Assembly: GCA_009823505.1 (NCBI GenBank)
Contig: VZQC01012403.1
Location: 17,568-81,567 of the forward strand
Length of the DNA: 64,000 nucleotides
From: Rhizomys pruinosus
Taxonomy: Eukaryota > Chordata > Mammalia > Rodentia > Spalacidae
Direction of reading: 5' to 3'
The notes below the pieces were generated by a model. That model was not told the origin of the DNA. It was given only the letters and a program-made list of their open reading frames with translations, and did no database searches. Numbering within the stretch: position 1 is the first letter of the stretch; each line of letters begins with the position of its first letter. The position numbers were made by a program, and so were the translations under genes. Below, one piece after another: positions 1-10,300 of this stretch.

Positions 1-240
1 TGCCTGTAGATGAAACGAGTCAGTTTACAAATAGGTGTGAGCTGATTTAAATCATCCAGAAAAATAAAAGTGCCAGTAGTTGTTTTAAATGTCTAGTCTG
101 CTTGTGGTCATCAAGAATGCATTCTGCTTTGCTTTTGTGTTTTAGCTCATAAGAAGTAAAAGAGACATGTTTAGCATTTTTATGTTATACTATAGAAATG
201 TTATTGTAGAGGAAAACAGACGATTTATCTTATTTTTCAG
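1..240 (+). other. Ercc6: Ercc6 intron 2, 3' end (partial)
   Basis: AT-rich sequence ending in a pyrimidine-rich tract and the acceptor TTATTTTTCAG directly before the first recognisable Ercc6 codons. No repeat or RNA gene was recognised. It is called intron 2 by human exon numbering; the 5' end is outside the window. Confidence 0.75.
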
Positions 241-361
241 GTCATGTACGACATCCCTAAGGCAAATCAATAAAATTATTGAACAACTTAGCCCTCAAGC
301 CGCCACCAGCAAAGACATCAGCAGGAAACTAGCTTCTGTAAAACGACAGAAGTGTAATAAG
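241..361 (+). CDS. Ercc6: Ercc6 (CSB) exon 3: N-terminal region
   Basis: This 121-nt exon encodes 40 whole codons plus the last base of a split codon. The peptide begins [19 protein letters not shown] and ends KRQKCNK, nearly identical to human CSB from about residue 140. CSB is the SNF2-family DNA-dependent ATPase that recognises stalled RNA polymerase II and starts transcription-coupled nucleotide excision repair in the nucleus. This part lies in the N-terminal region known to regulate the ATPase and looks like an amphipathic helix. The acceptor is ..TTTTTCAG and the donor is AATAAG|GTGATT. The exon ends in phase 0 and joins cleanly to the next exon. Exon numbering follows the human gene and is an inference. 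Confidence 0.95.
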
Positions 362-445
362 GTGATTTCAAATAATGTATTAAGCGGTACATTTTTTTAA
401 AATGTCATAATTTAAGCCCATTTAATAATTTAGGAAGTAGTCCAG

Positions 446-597
446 AAAATACTTACATGATGTGAGATAGTAGTTATAATAGAAAATACTTACATAATGT
501 GAGATAGTAGTTGTAATAGAAAATACTTAAATGATGTGAGATAGTAGTTGTAATAGAAAATACTTACATGATGTGAGATAGTAGTTATAATAGAAAA
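446..597 (+). repeat. 37-bp tandem repeat, about 4 copies
   Basis: The motif AAAATACTTACATGATGTGA recurs about every 37 bp four times with only a few substitutions (TACTTACATAA, TACTTAAATGA), ending in TTATAATAGAAAAA. It begins about 85 bp downstream of the exon 3 donor. Confidence 0.9.
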
Positions 598-927
598 ATT
601 TGGGGTGGCTTTCATGTGTCTCATCTGTCAGCTCTGCTGTACGGAGTCTTCATAACCCACAAATACACAGCAGTGTAGGCCGTGTGTGCATCAATCATCC
701 ATATTTGACAGAGTGCTCAGCGGGCTTTGCATGCCTCCTTCTGTCTGCACTCTTCCTTGTCTTCTCCCTTTCACCATCCCACACCACCATTTGAGCCTTG
801 TTTGCCATGCTGATCTCTCACCCTGTCTCATGGTTTTTCCTGGACTTTGTTATTAGGTCCTGCTTGTAGCCATCTTCCTTGCATGCTTTATCTCTGCTTT
901 GGTGTGAGAGTCAGCACAGCCATACTA

Positions 928-2368
928 TGGAGTGTGGACAGGGTCATCTCCTGAGTCCTTCCCTGTGAGAGTGTGGACAGGGTCAGCTCCTGAGTCCTTC
1001 CCTGTGCAGTGTGGACAGGCTCAGCTCCTGAGTCCTTCCCTGTGCAGTGTGGACAGGGTCAGCTCCTGAGTCCTTCCCTGTGGAGTGTGGACAGACTCAG
1101 CTCCTGAGTCCTTCCCTGTGGAGTGTGGACAGGCTCAGCTCCTGAGTCCTTCCCTGTGGAGTGTGGACAGACTCAGCTGGAGTCCTTCCCTGTGGAGTGT
1201 GGACAGGCTCAGCACCTCAGTCCTTCCTTGTGGAGTGTGGACAGGCTCAGCTCCTGAGTCCTTCCCTGTGCAGTGTGGACAGACTCAGCTCCTGAGTCCT
1301 TCCCTGTACATTGTGGCCAGGCTCAGCTCCTGAGTCCCTCCCTGTGGAGTGTGGACAGGCTCAGCTCCTGAGTCCTTCCCTGTGCAGTGTGGACAGGCTC
1401 AGCTCCTGAGTCCTTCCCTGTGGAGTGTGGACAGGTCAGCTCCTGAGTCCTTCCCTGTGAGTGTGGACAGGCTCAGCTCCTGAGTCCTTCCCTGTGCAGT
1501 GTGGACAGGGTCAGCTCCTGAGTCCTTCCCTGTGGTGTGGACAGGCTCAGCTCCTGAGTCCTTCCCTGTGCAGTGTGGACAGGCCAGCTCCTGAGCCTTC
1601 CCTGTGCAGTGTGGACAAACTCATCTCCTGAGTCCTTCCCTGTACATTGTGGCCAGGCTCAGCTCCTGAGTCCCTCCCTCTGGAGTGTGGACAGAGCTCC
1701 TGAGTCCTTCCCTTGCAGGTCACTCCTCCCCTTCCCTGTGCAGTGTGGACAGGCTCAGCTCCTGAGTCCTTCCCTGTGCAGTGTGGACAGGCTCAGCTCC
1801 TGAGTCCTTCCCTGTGCAGTGTGGACAGGGTCAGCTCCTGAGTCCTTCCCTGGGAGTGTGGACAGACTCAGCTGCTGAGTCCTTCCCTCTTGGAGTGTGG
1901 ACAGGCTCAGTCCTGAGTCCTTCCCTGTGAGTGTGACAGGCTCACTCCTGAGTCCTTCCCTGTGCAGTGTGGACAGGCTCAGCTCCTGAGTCCTTCCCTG
2001 TGGGTGGACAGGGTCAGCTCCTGAGTCTCTCTGTGCAGTGTGGACAGGCTCAGCTCCTGAGTCCTTCCCTGTGCAGTGTGGACAGGCTCAGCTCCTGAGT
2101 CCTTCCCTGTGCAGTGTGGCCAGGCTCAGCTCCTGAGTCCTTCCCCGTGGGAGTGTGGACAGGCTCAGCTCCTGAGTCCTTCCCTGTGCAGTGTGGACAG
2201 GGTCAGCTCCTGAGTCCTTCCCTGTGGGAGTGTGGACAGGGTCAGCTCCTGAGTCCTTCCCTGTGCAGTGTGGACAGGCTCAGCTCCTGAGTCCTTCCCT
2301 GTGGAGTGTGGACAGGGTCAGCTCCTGAGTCCTTCCCTGTGCAGTGTGGACAGGCTCAGCTTCTGGCC
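928..2368 (+). repeat. Minisatellite 1: 38-bp unit, about 38 copies
   Basis: The unit starts GTGTGGACAGGCTCAGCTCC and continues TGAGTCCTTCCCTGTGCA. It is repeated for about 1.45 kb with a modal period of 38 bp. Units vary at a few fixed sites (GCTCAG or GGTCAG; GTGCA or GTGGA) and carry small indels, for example around 1166-1180, 1580-1600 and 1690-1735. Each unit contains the small inverted repeat CTCAG-CTC-CTGAG. It lies wholly within intron 3. Short open frames across it are artefacts of repetition. Confidence 0.97.
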
Positions 2369-3437
2369 CTTGCTTTTGGGAGTGTGTCTGAGCTCAGGTT
2401 CTGAGGTCTTTTCTTTTCCATTCCCACTTTATTATCTTCACTACCCACTTTGTGTCTCTGCAGTAGCAGCCCAAATGTCATGGCTGGAGGTAGTTCAGTG
2501 CAGATAGAGTTTTCATCAGTCAGATAGGGGATATCTGGCTTCCTGTGGGAATATGTAAATTACTGTGCAGACACCTTTGGGTTTGGTCTCTTGTAGGCTG
2601 AGATTTCAAAGGTTTAGAGATTAACTATTCAAAGGGAAAGTGTTTAAAGTGAATTTGCTGAGAGAAAGACAGGGAAAAAATTGTAAGTCTGGTAGTATAC
2701 CGTTTATGGTCACACTACCTCACACTTCAGTTGAACCTCATCCCCAACCCCTGGTTCTGGACGTCAAACCCAGGACCTTATGCATGCTAGGCAAGAGCTC
2801 TTTTTCTCTGTGAAGAAAATCTAAGTACCCAAGGCCTGGTTAATTGGGAGGCTTTAGAAAGGTCGCACATCTGTGTTCTGATAATGTCAGGAGAAACAAG
2901 GCAGACAAGAGTCTGAAGTACATGTAGTAAGGAGGCAGAGCAGAAAGTCTTTGGTAGGGCAGAATACTACAAAGGATGTCATTCATGTTCAGTTCTCAAG
3001 GAAGGGTGACTTTTTAACTGTTGTCGTTTCTTATCACTGAGGGCTGCTGCTTTCTATAGCCCACTGACTGCCAAGGTCAGCGACATAGAATCTGTAGAGA
3101 GAATTCAGAGAAAACTTATACTCCCCACACACGTTACATTTGATGGTGCTCAGGCCCATGGGAAGCTGTGTGCCACAGTGAGGAGAGCCTGTGGGCAGAC
3201 TACCAGCAGCAAGAGCGCCTGTGGGCAGACTGGCAGCATTGCTTCCAGGGTGACTTGCTGCAGGAAAGCTGTAGTGGCTTAAATAATAGTCTCCTTGGTT
3301 ATAGTACTATATGGGATTTCTGTTTCATTTTTATTTTACTTCTGACTAAAGTTTTTACTTTAGTTGTGTTGCTGTCTTTTGTCTTTAACAATAAATCATT
3401 TCATTGCATATTCTGTTTTTGGGATTTCTCATTCAAG

Positions 3438-3549
3438 GAACAACAGCTAAAGAAGATAACTGCAAAGCAGAAGCGTCTTCAGGCCATCCTGGGAGGAGCA
3501 GAGGTACAGCTGGAACTGGATCACACCAGCCTGGAGGAGGAGGATGCAG
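3438..3549 (+). CDS. Ercc6: Ercc6 (CSB) exon 4: N-terminal region
   Basis: This 112-nt exon encodes 37 codons plus one base. It starts [20 protein letters not shown] and ends SLEEEDA, matching human CSB residues that directly follow those of the preceding exon. The residues are lysine/glutamine-rich and predicted helical, continuing the N-terminal regulatory segment. The acceptor is CATTCAAG and the donor is GATGCAG|GTGAGC. The exon ends in phase 1; the final G joins AG from the next exon to give Glu. No frameshift or stop is present. Confidence 0.95.
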
Positions 3550-4159
3550 GTGAGCACCCGAGGCCGCTAAGTTGATGCTGGTGGTTGTGATCAGCGAGAG
3601 CAGTCTTGTGACTCTGAGCTTTGAGAACATATTTCTTTGCCTTAGTGTCAAAATGTATCTAGGAAAATCTGATGCACATTTACTGTTATGTTTACAAGTC
3701 GGAATTCATAAAACATTTGTATACATTTAATTTGATAAAGAGACTTCACATCTTGATTGAGTCTATTTGTTAAGGCCATCATCATCAGTCAGCATCTGTA
3801 GAATGGCTCTCACATATCTTTAAGGAGCATATTTGGCAGGCTTTCCAAGCATTCATTCTGTTAAGGAAAGATGTACGATTGGCACGATTTCATTTAGAGT
3901 ACTGCTCAGGGTTGTGTGGTTTGGAAAACCTCTTGGGAAAATGTCTAAACTCTGGAACTAAGTATGTTTTCATTTGTGTGTACGTGTTGAGTCTGTGTGT
4001 AGACACTGTTGGTTGCTTCTCTGCCATTTCCTGCTTGAAGTATAGATTAAAGTCTTAGTGTTAGCTGATGAAGAGAATATTTTCTACTAGTTTTAGAAAT
4101 TTGTTCACTAAGATAAAAGATTTGTTATGAAGAACATAACTGTAGGCAGTAGGAAAACA

Positions 4160-4300
4160 TAAAATGTAGTTTCCTTTCCTGTTTCATTTCCCCTTCTTTT
4201 CCTCTCTCTTCTCCCCTCTCTCCTCCCTTACCCTCCCCTCCTTTTCACTCCCCTCCTTTCCTTCCCTTTCCTTCTTTTCTTCCTCACTCCCTTCAAAACA
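4160..4300 (+). repeat. Polypyrimidine tract (CT-rich)
   Basis: About 140 bp composed almost only of C and T (TTTCCTTTCCTG, CTCCCCTCTCTCCTCCC and similar runs) in intron 4. It is low-complexity sequence, potentially H-DNA/triplex forming by composition. Confidence 0.85.
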
Positions 4301-4699
4301 GGATCTCACTGACCTCATCCTGTATCAAAACCTCTTGAGGGCTGAGGGATTTCAGGTCTATTTTTACATTTGCTTTGTTGTTGTTATTCAGGTTTTTTTT
4401 TTTAGACAGGATTTTATTATGCAGCAGTGCTCCCTGCCACTTGGTTCCAGGCTTCTCATTGGTGAAGGGTATCTGCTCCTGTCCAGTTATCTAAAACCTG
4501 CCATTCTTTCATTCTCTTACAACTTTAGTAAAGCTTTGTGCAGAGTTTATAGATACCTCCTCAAATCCTGAAGCCTTTTTTTCTTTTTTTTTCTGTTTTA
4601 CTTATTTATTTTGTTCACATAAATTTATTTTTATTTTTTATCAAATCGTAGACCTTGGTCCCCCCCCATCCCCCCCCCCTCCAGAGCTCATCATTCTGC

Positions 4700-5255
4700 C
4701 AAACATGCTTTCATCTCTTTCTCAGCTTTTCTCAATATTCTCCATGAGAAGTTGACTGTTCTGAGCATGTTCATTGTTTCAGTAGTTTTCTTGATGAGTC
4801 CTTTCTGTTGGGTGTTGTTTCCAATATGCATCACTCCAACTCTTTGGACAAAAGCTGAAGGGCTGTGCACAAGAAATACTTACACTAGGTAACTTGGCAT
4901 TAGCACCACAGATAAGGGATACCATTCCATATTTGTTTTTTCTGGGACTGTGTTACTTCACCAGCAGGATGTCCTCTAGCTCAACATTTTCCTGCAAAGC
5001 TCATGATGTCATCTTTCTTATACTGCTGCATAGAACTCCATTGTGTAGATGTACCACATTTTCTCTATCCACTTCAGTTGAGGGGTATTTGGGTTGGTTC
5101 CACTCCTGCTATTGTGAAGAAGACGTTGAAATAAACATGGCCATGCATGTATCTCTGCGGTGGGGGGGTGAGTCTTGAGGGTATATGCCCAGAGTGGTAT
5201 GCTGGGTTGGGTGGCAAGTTCCATTCCAAGTCTTCCAAGGGTTCTCCACACTGTG
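4700..5255 (-). mobile_element. L1 fragment, antisense (3' end of ORF2)
   Basis: On the minus strand, 5018-5080 encodes KWIEKMWYIYTMEFYAAV, the conserved stretch near the C-terminus of mammalian L1 ORF2. Flanking plus-strand phrases such as TTGAGGGGTATTTGGGTTGG and ATATGCCCAGAGTGGTATGC are the reverse complement of L1 ORF2 sequence. The fragment is 5'-truncated and broken by stops and indels. The left boundary is approximate. Confidence 0.8.
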
Positions 5256-5525
5256 AATCCTTTTTTTCTACACTGCTGTGTTCAGCCTGTTGAAAGCGGC
5301 TCATGCTTCCTCTGCCTTCTGGGAACCTATTCTCCTGGTTTCCTTTCTACCCTCTGACTTCTGGTTATTTCTTTTCGGTCAGCTTTTCTGGTAGTATCTT
5401 AAATGCTCATATTGCTTAGGACTTCTTGTTGAGACCTCTTCTTGTTCTGTTTCCTCTCTGCATATTTCATCTACTCCCCTTGGGCTTTGTAGCCACCTAG
5501 GATCTAGTAACTTATAAATCTTTAG

Positions 5526-5597
5526 CTTTTTTTTTTGGTCTTTTTGAGACAGGGTCTCCCTGTAGTCTCGGCTGTCCTGCACCACCACGCCCGGCTT
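5526..5597 (-). mobile_element. B1 SINE, antisense, internally deleted
   Basis: The poly-T is followed by TCTTTTTGAGACAGGGTCTC, then the central portion is missing and the element resumes at CACCACGCCCGGC, the complement of the B1 5' end. Confidence 0.8.
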
Positions 5598-5948
5598 AGC
5601 CTTTTTTTTTTTTTTCTGAACTCTTAGTTCCCACAGTACTTCTATGTCTGGGCACCAGCCATCACCTGGACTGATTTCTCTCACTGTCCCCTGTTCTCTG
5701 CCCTGCCTACAGAGGCTATAGAGCTGAATGTGCAGGTGGTGGGCTTTGGGGCCCAGCTCTGTATTACTGTGGACCTCTCTCAGGCTGTCTGAGTCAGGCA
5801 GTAGGTGTACATGTAGTAGCCCCCAGCTTTCCATGTGCTTCCCCAAGGCTTCCTCTCCATGTTCTCCGCATGGTGCTTCTGAGGCTTACCTGACGGTCCT
5901 TTCCTGGATGTGGGTGGGATGAGGACGGATTATAAACATGGTGAAATT

Positions 5949-6090
5949 TGCCAGGATAGGGTGGCGCACCTTAATCCTAGCACTTGGTGGCAGAGGCAGG
6001 TGGATCTTCATGAGTTCAAGGCTCAGCCTGTCTACAGAGTGGAGTTCCAGGACAGCTGGGGCTACAGGGAGACCACTGTCTCTAAAAGAC
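5949..6090 (+). mobile_element. B1 SINE, sense
   Basis: It runs from CCAGGATAGGGTGGCGCACC through GAGTTCCAGGACAGCTGGGG to CTCTAAAAGAC. It has the GGGGCTACAGGGAGACC variant typical of B1 copies in this window, and a small indel in the middle. Confidence 0.9.
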
Positions 6091-6135
6091 ATATATAGAT
6101 ACTATATATATACTAATATATATAGATATATATAT
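6085..6135 (+). repeat. AT-rich simple repeat
   Basis: An imperfect (TA)n tract following a B1 tail. A similar (TA)n run lies at 6373-6402. Confidence 0.85.
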
Positions 6136-6510
6136 GACATGGTGCAAAAATTTGGCTTTGACAGTATGATTCGGAGGGCGGCACAGTGTGCTTATCAGCT
6201 CTGTTCAGTAGTGAACTGAGTGGCATAGGAGTGGAAGAAAGGAAGTCTGGAGCAGAACTGGAAAAGACCAATATTCACAGATTGTACTGTGGATTTATAT
6301 AGAAAATCCAAAAGAATTGATGGGTAATCTATTGGAATTACATTCCAATTAGACTGTAACTTTAGTAATATCATTATATATATATACATATATATATATG
6401 TATAAATTAGTCATTTTTTTATACCAAGAAAAATAAATAACAAAATTTCATAAAGATACCAATTCTAATTCAAATAGTAGAAATAAATCTTAGTAAAAAA
6501 TGTAGTTCGT

Positions 6511-6731
6511 GGCTGGAGAGATGGCCTAGCAGTTAAGAGTGCCGACTGCTCTTATAGAGGACCCAGGTTCGATCCTCAGCATCCACATGACGGCTGAGAT
6601 CCGTCTTTAACTCCAGTTCCAGGGGAATCCGACACCCTCTTCAGACATCCGGAGCATTGCACGACACGGGTGCACAAAACTACATGCAGACAGAACATTC
6701 ATACACACAAAAATAAATAAAATTTAAAAAG
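6511..6731 (+). mobile_element. B2 SINE, sense
   Basis: It starts GGCTGGAGAGATGGCCTAGC (tRNA-related head with box A/B-like sequence GGTTCGATCC) and ends in an AATAAATAAAATTTAAAAA tail. Imperfect flanking repeats around AAAAATGTAGTTC are visible on both sides. Confidence 0.9.
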
Positions 6732-6794
6732 TAGTTCTACATGTGTTTTATACATTTAAAAACTACAAAATATTGTCAAAGAAAACCTATGTAG

Positions 6795-6888
6795 GGGCTG
6801 GAGAGCTGGCCAGTGGTTAAGAGTATGGGCTGCTCCTGCAGAAGACCCAGGTTCTGTTTCCAGCACCCACATGGTGGCTAACAACAGG
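6795..6888 (+). mobile_element. B2 SINE, sense, 3'-truncated
   Basis: Only the tRNA-like head is present, from GGGCTGGAGAGCTGGCCAG to CACCCACATGGTGGC; the sequence then diverges. Confidence 0.8.
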
Positions 6889-7082
6889 CCTGTCAGTGTC
6901 TCAGTGGGGGCTGGAGGATGGGAAGACGCAGGAACAGTGCTCCGGGAATACCAGTAGTTTCTGTTACTTGATGTGAAAGCTGACATGTAAGTACAGTTTT
7001 GGGTTTTGTGACTATTCATGGAGCTTATGATTTGGGTACTCTGATGTATATTTCATTTAAGTGCAAGGTAATAAAAACCTGG

Positions 7083-7496
7083 TGTTCTAGTTTGCTTTCA
7101 GTTGCTGTGACAAAACACTGACCCCAACTTGGGGAGGAAGGGGTTTATTAAGCTTCATCTCCCAGGTCACAGTTATCACTTAGGGAGCCTAAGGTAGGAA
7201 CTCAGAGCAGGAACCTGGAGGCAGGAGCTGAAGCACAGGCCATGGAGGAATGCTGCTTACTGGCTTGGTCCTCTGTCTGGCTCATGCTCAGTCAGTCGGC
7301 TTTCATTTACAATACAGAACCACCTGCCCAGGGATGGCACCACCCATAGTGAGCTGGGGCCTCCCACATCACTGAACAATCAAGAAAATACCTCCACAGA
7401 CATGGCCACAGGCCAGTCCAATGGAGGAAGTTTCCCACTTAAGGCTCTCTGAACCCAGGCATGTCAAGTTGACTGACACTAAAGCTATCCACCACA
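7083..7496 (-). mobile_element. Solo LTR, ERVL/MaLR-like, with 5-bp target duplication
   Basis: The 414-bp element is bounded by TG...CA: plus strand TGTTCTAGTTTGC to CTATCCACCACA. It is flanked by the direct repeat CCTGG (7078-7082 and 7497-7501), as expected for an ERVL-type integration. Read on the minus strand it starts TGTGGTGGATAGC and contains GTCAACTTGACA, shared with the start of the ERVL LTR at 48483. No internal coding region is attached, so it is a solo LTR. The family name is not certain. Confidence 0.75.
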
Positions 7497-7615
7497 CCTG
7501 GCTTTGTGTGTGGCCTGGTAGATCTTTTTTTTTTTTTTTCTTTTCTGGAGGCTAATTTCAATTATTGAGAGAGGGATAATTTCTGGTGACCGTATACTTG
7601 GCCTTTCAGTTTATC

Positions 7616-7840
7616 TTTTTTTAAATTTTATTTATTTTTATGTGTATGAGTGTACTGTCTGCATGTAGATCTGTGCACCCATGTCGTGCAATGCCGAGGA
7701 GGTCAGAAGAGAGCGTCGGATTCCCCTGGAACTGGAGTTAAGGACGGTTCTTAGTCGCCATGTGGGTGCTGGGGATCGAACCCAGGTCCTCTGCAAGAGC
7801 AGTCGGCACTCTTAACCGCTAGGCCATCTCTTCAGTCCCT
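7616..7840 (-). mobile_element. B2 SINE, antisense
   Basis: The (A)-rich tail complement TTTTAAATTTTATTTATTTT is followed by the B2 body (TGCACCCATGTCGTGCAATG) and the head complement CTAGGCCATCTCTTCAGTCC. Confidence 0.92.
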
Positions 7841-7921
7841 CAGTTTATCTTTTAATGTCATTCACATCATATGTGTACTCTGGTGCTGTCCAGTAGGTAG
7901 GTGCATGTTTGTGCCTGTGTA

Positions 7922-7968
7922 CGTGTGTGTGTGTGTGTGTGTGTGCGCGCGGGTGTGCGTGTGTGTAT
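7922..7968 (+). repeat. (GT)n microsatellite
   Basis: An imperfect GT dinucleotide run with GCGCGC and GGGTGTGCG interruptions. Confidence 0.95.
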
Positions 7969-8054
7969 GCAGAGGCCAGAGGAGGACATCAGGAGTCTTC
8001 CTTTGTCACTCTCTACTTTATTTATTTTAGTTAGTTATTCATTCATTTATTTTT

Positions 8055-8345
8055 ATGACACGAGTCTCCCTTTAGCCCAGGCTAGCTTCTCTCTCAGAGA
8101 TCTGCCTGCTTCCGCCTCCTGAGTGTTGGGAGTAGAGATGTGTACCACCATACCCAGCTTCTACCTTGTCTTTTGAGACAGGGTGTGTCACTGAATCTGA
8201 AGCTGGCTGCCTCAGTAGCCTAGCTGGCACCCAGAATCCACTTGTCTCTGCCCCAGACAAGGTGCCACAGGCGCATGTGGATGTGCTTGGCTTTTATGAG
8301 GTGCCGAGGATTTGAACCTAGGCTTTTGTTTTCGCAGCACTCCAG
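8055..8345 (-). mobile_element. B1 / B4-like SINE pair, antisense
   Basis: 8055-8158 is a diverged antisense B1 (ACGAGTCTCCCTTTAGCCCA ... CACCATACCCAGC). 8165-8345 resembles B4/RSINE sequence (GAGACAGGGTGTGTCACTGA ... GAGGATTTGAACCTAGGC). The boundaries are approximate. Confidence 0.65.
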
Positions 8346-8929
8346 CTTCCCAGCTCCTCTGTGGACCTTTCTGCACTGAAGGGATTTCTCTGTTTGTTGT
8401 GCAGTGTGATTGTGTTGGTCACATTTAGCTATTGAGCACATACCATTTTTGCTCACAATTTAAAGTGATCCAGACACGTTCAACCTGTAGTCCATGGGCC
8501 TCAGGTGTTCCAGGACATCTATAAATGCCCAACACGTTGTAGATGAACGCATTTGTAGATGACAGTGTCATGTGACAATGTCAAAGGGTTGGATATTGTA
8601 AAATGAGAGACGGATAATGACCATGCTGAGCATTGCAAAGCCAGCATTTTGTGTCTTTCTTAGTTAGGTGCATGCTGACTCCTTAGCTGTCTGTTTTCAC
8701 TTCTGCTGTCTCTTGGACTTAGGTACATGAGTGTCAGCTACAGCAATGACACGGAAATGTGGGAGCTTCCTTCTCATGGACTGCTCCTCAGTTGATAAGG
8801 AAACAACCAAATTTGTCTCATTATGACCCAAAGCCTGTCTTTGTGTATACAGGGAGTATGACTACAATGTGATACATGTTATCTGAATTCAGAGTTAGGA
8901 AAAATATCTGGTAGATAGCAAGGTAAAAA

Positions 8930-9420
8930 TTTTCATGTATTTCTGGGTTGCCATGTGATATTTCAATACATATGTGTGTTATAATGTATAAATCAGGTTA
9001 AACTTATCCATCTCCTCAAACAAAGATCATTTCTGTACAGAGAAGGCATCCAAATACATCGTACGTTATTATTATGTGTGCTCACGCCACTGTGTGATGG
9101 GATACGCACCAGCCGTCCTGCTAGCTACCTGGAGCTTTGTACCATTGATCAACCTTCTCTCCCTGTGCTCTTCCAGCCCTGGGCAATCACCGTGCTACTC
9201 TCAGCCTCTGAGATCAGCATTTTAGACCCCACAGATGGGAGATCATGCAGTGCTTGTCTTTCTGTGCCTGACTGGTTTCACTTCACGTAATGATCCCCAG
9301 TTCTATCCATGATGATGTATATGTCATGATTTCATGCTTTCGAGAAAATGGCTGCATAGTGTTCTGTGGTATATGTGTTTCATATTTAGGGTGTTGTATT
9401 TTGGGGAAGAGTTACTGAGA
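8930..9420 (-). mobile_element. Ancient L1 (L1M-like) remnant, antisense
   Basis: Phrases such as CATTTTAGACCCCACAGATG, GAGATCATGCAGTGCTTGTC and TTTCTGTGCCTGACTGGTTT correspond to the complement of the 3' region of old mammalian L1M elements. It is heavily diverged, with no intact frame. Confidence 0.65.
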
Positions 9421-9576
9421 AATCACTTTTTCAACAGGAATATGCCAAATGTGGGATGAGAAATGCTGTGATAAATTTTACTCTGTGCTTTATTTTATTT
9501 TGAGTTACTGGAGGGTCCCTGATATTTGATTAACAAGTGATGAGTTACTCTGCTCCGCATTGTTTTCCTTTCTCAG

Positions 9577-10300
9577 AGCCAGGGCCATCACGTCTCGGCA
9601 GCATGCTCAGGCCTGCCCAGGAGACGGCCTGGGAGGAGCTCGTCCGCACTGGGCAGATGACACCCTTTGGTACCCCAGCCCCTCAGAGACAGGAGAAAAA
9701 GCCTAGAAAAATAATGCTCAATGAACTATCAGGCTTTGAAAAATATTTGGCAGATCAAGCACAGCTGTCTTCTGAAAGGAAGAAACAAGCTGCTAATAAA
9801 GGACCAGCCAGAAAAGTCTTAGTCAAGTCCACATCAAACCCAGGACAGAATCAAACCAAATCAAACCAGCAAAGCAGGGTCCTTTCCAGGACGGATGAGC
9901 GCCTGAAGAAGCACATCAGGCGGCTCCAGAAGAGGGCGCTGCAGTTCCAAGGGAAAGCGGGATGGCCAAGAGGGAAGAAGGCCCTGGAGCCTGAGATGAA
10001 GCCAGAGGCGGAGGGAGACTCCAAGGATGAGGAGGAAGAGGAGCAGGAAGAGGAGGAAGAAGAGCAGGAAGAGGAAGAAGACAGGATTGCCAACCTATCT
10101 TCAGATGACACTAGCTATGAACTGAAGACTCTGCCTAAGGGCCGGAAACACCAGAAGAAAGTCCCGATGCAGGAGGTTGATGATGACTTTACCCCAAGTT
10201 CCGGGGAAGAAGATGAAGCTGTGGAAGGAGGACAAAGAAATCGCAAAGTAGTGAGATGCCGAGACGACGGAGATGAGGATTACTATAAGCATCGGTTAAG
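9577..10300 (+). CDS. Ercc6: Ercc6 (CSB) exon 5: acidic region and NLS
   Basis: This 724-nt exon has two bases completing a Glu codon, 240 whole codons and two bases of the next codon. It starts [20 protein letters not shown], like human CSB, and continues with [14 protein letters not shown] and [18 protein letters not shown] basic stretch rich in Lys/Arg ([19 protein letters not shown]) follows, then a long acidic tract at 10025-10083 consisting almost only of Glu with Gln and Asp. The nuclear-localisation-like KGRKHQKK lies near 10137-10160, and [12 protein letters not shown] is at the end. The acceptor is TTTCTCAG and the donor is TTAAG|GTCAGT. Reading continues open past the donor for about 27 codons, but homology stops there. 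In primates the PGBD3 transposon follows this exon; none is seen here. Confidence 0.96.

Larger units (their letters stand above)
362..3437 (+). other. Ercc6: Ercc6 intron 3
   Basis: A 3,076-bp GT-AG intron (GTGATT ... ATTCAAG). It contains a 37-bp repeat (446-597), a 38-bp minisatellite (about 928-2368) and, near 2730-2810, a degenerate antisense SINE-like piece. The remaining stretches 600-927, 2370-2730 and 2810-3437 look like ordinary single-copy intron. Confidence 0.9.
3550..9576 (+). other. Ercc6: Ercc6 intron 4
   Basis: A 6,027-bp GT-AG intron (GTGAGC ... CCTTTCTCAG). Contents are listed separately: a polypyrimidine tract (4160-4300), an antisense L1 ORF2 remnant (about 4700-5255), several B1/B2/B4 SINEs between 5526 and 8345, an LTR with target duplication (7083-7496) and an old antisense L1 remnant (about 8930-9420). 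The stretches 3600-4150, 5260-5520, 5600-5945 and 8350-8920 showed no recognisable element. Confidence 0.9.

Noticed and set aside
1085..2507. Open frames across the 38-bp repeat
   Set aside because: Produced by tandem repetition; frames shift every few units because 38 is not a multiple of three.
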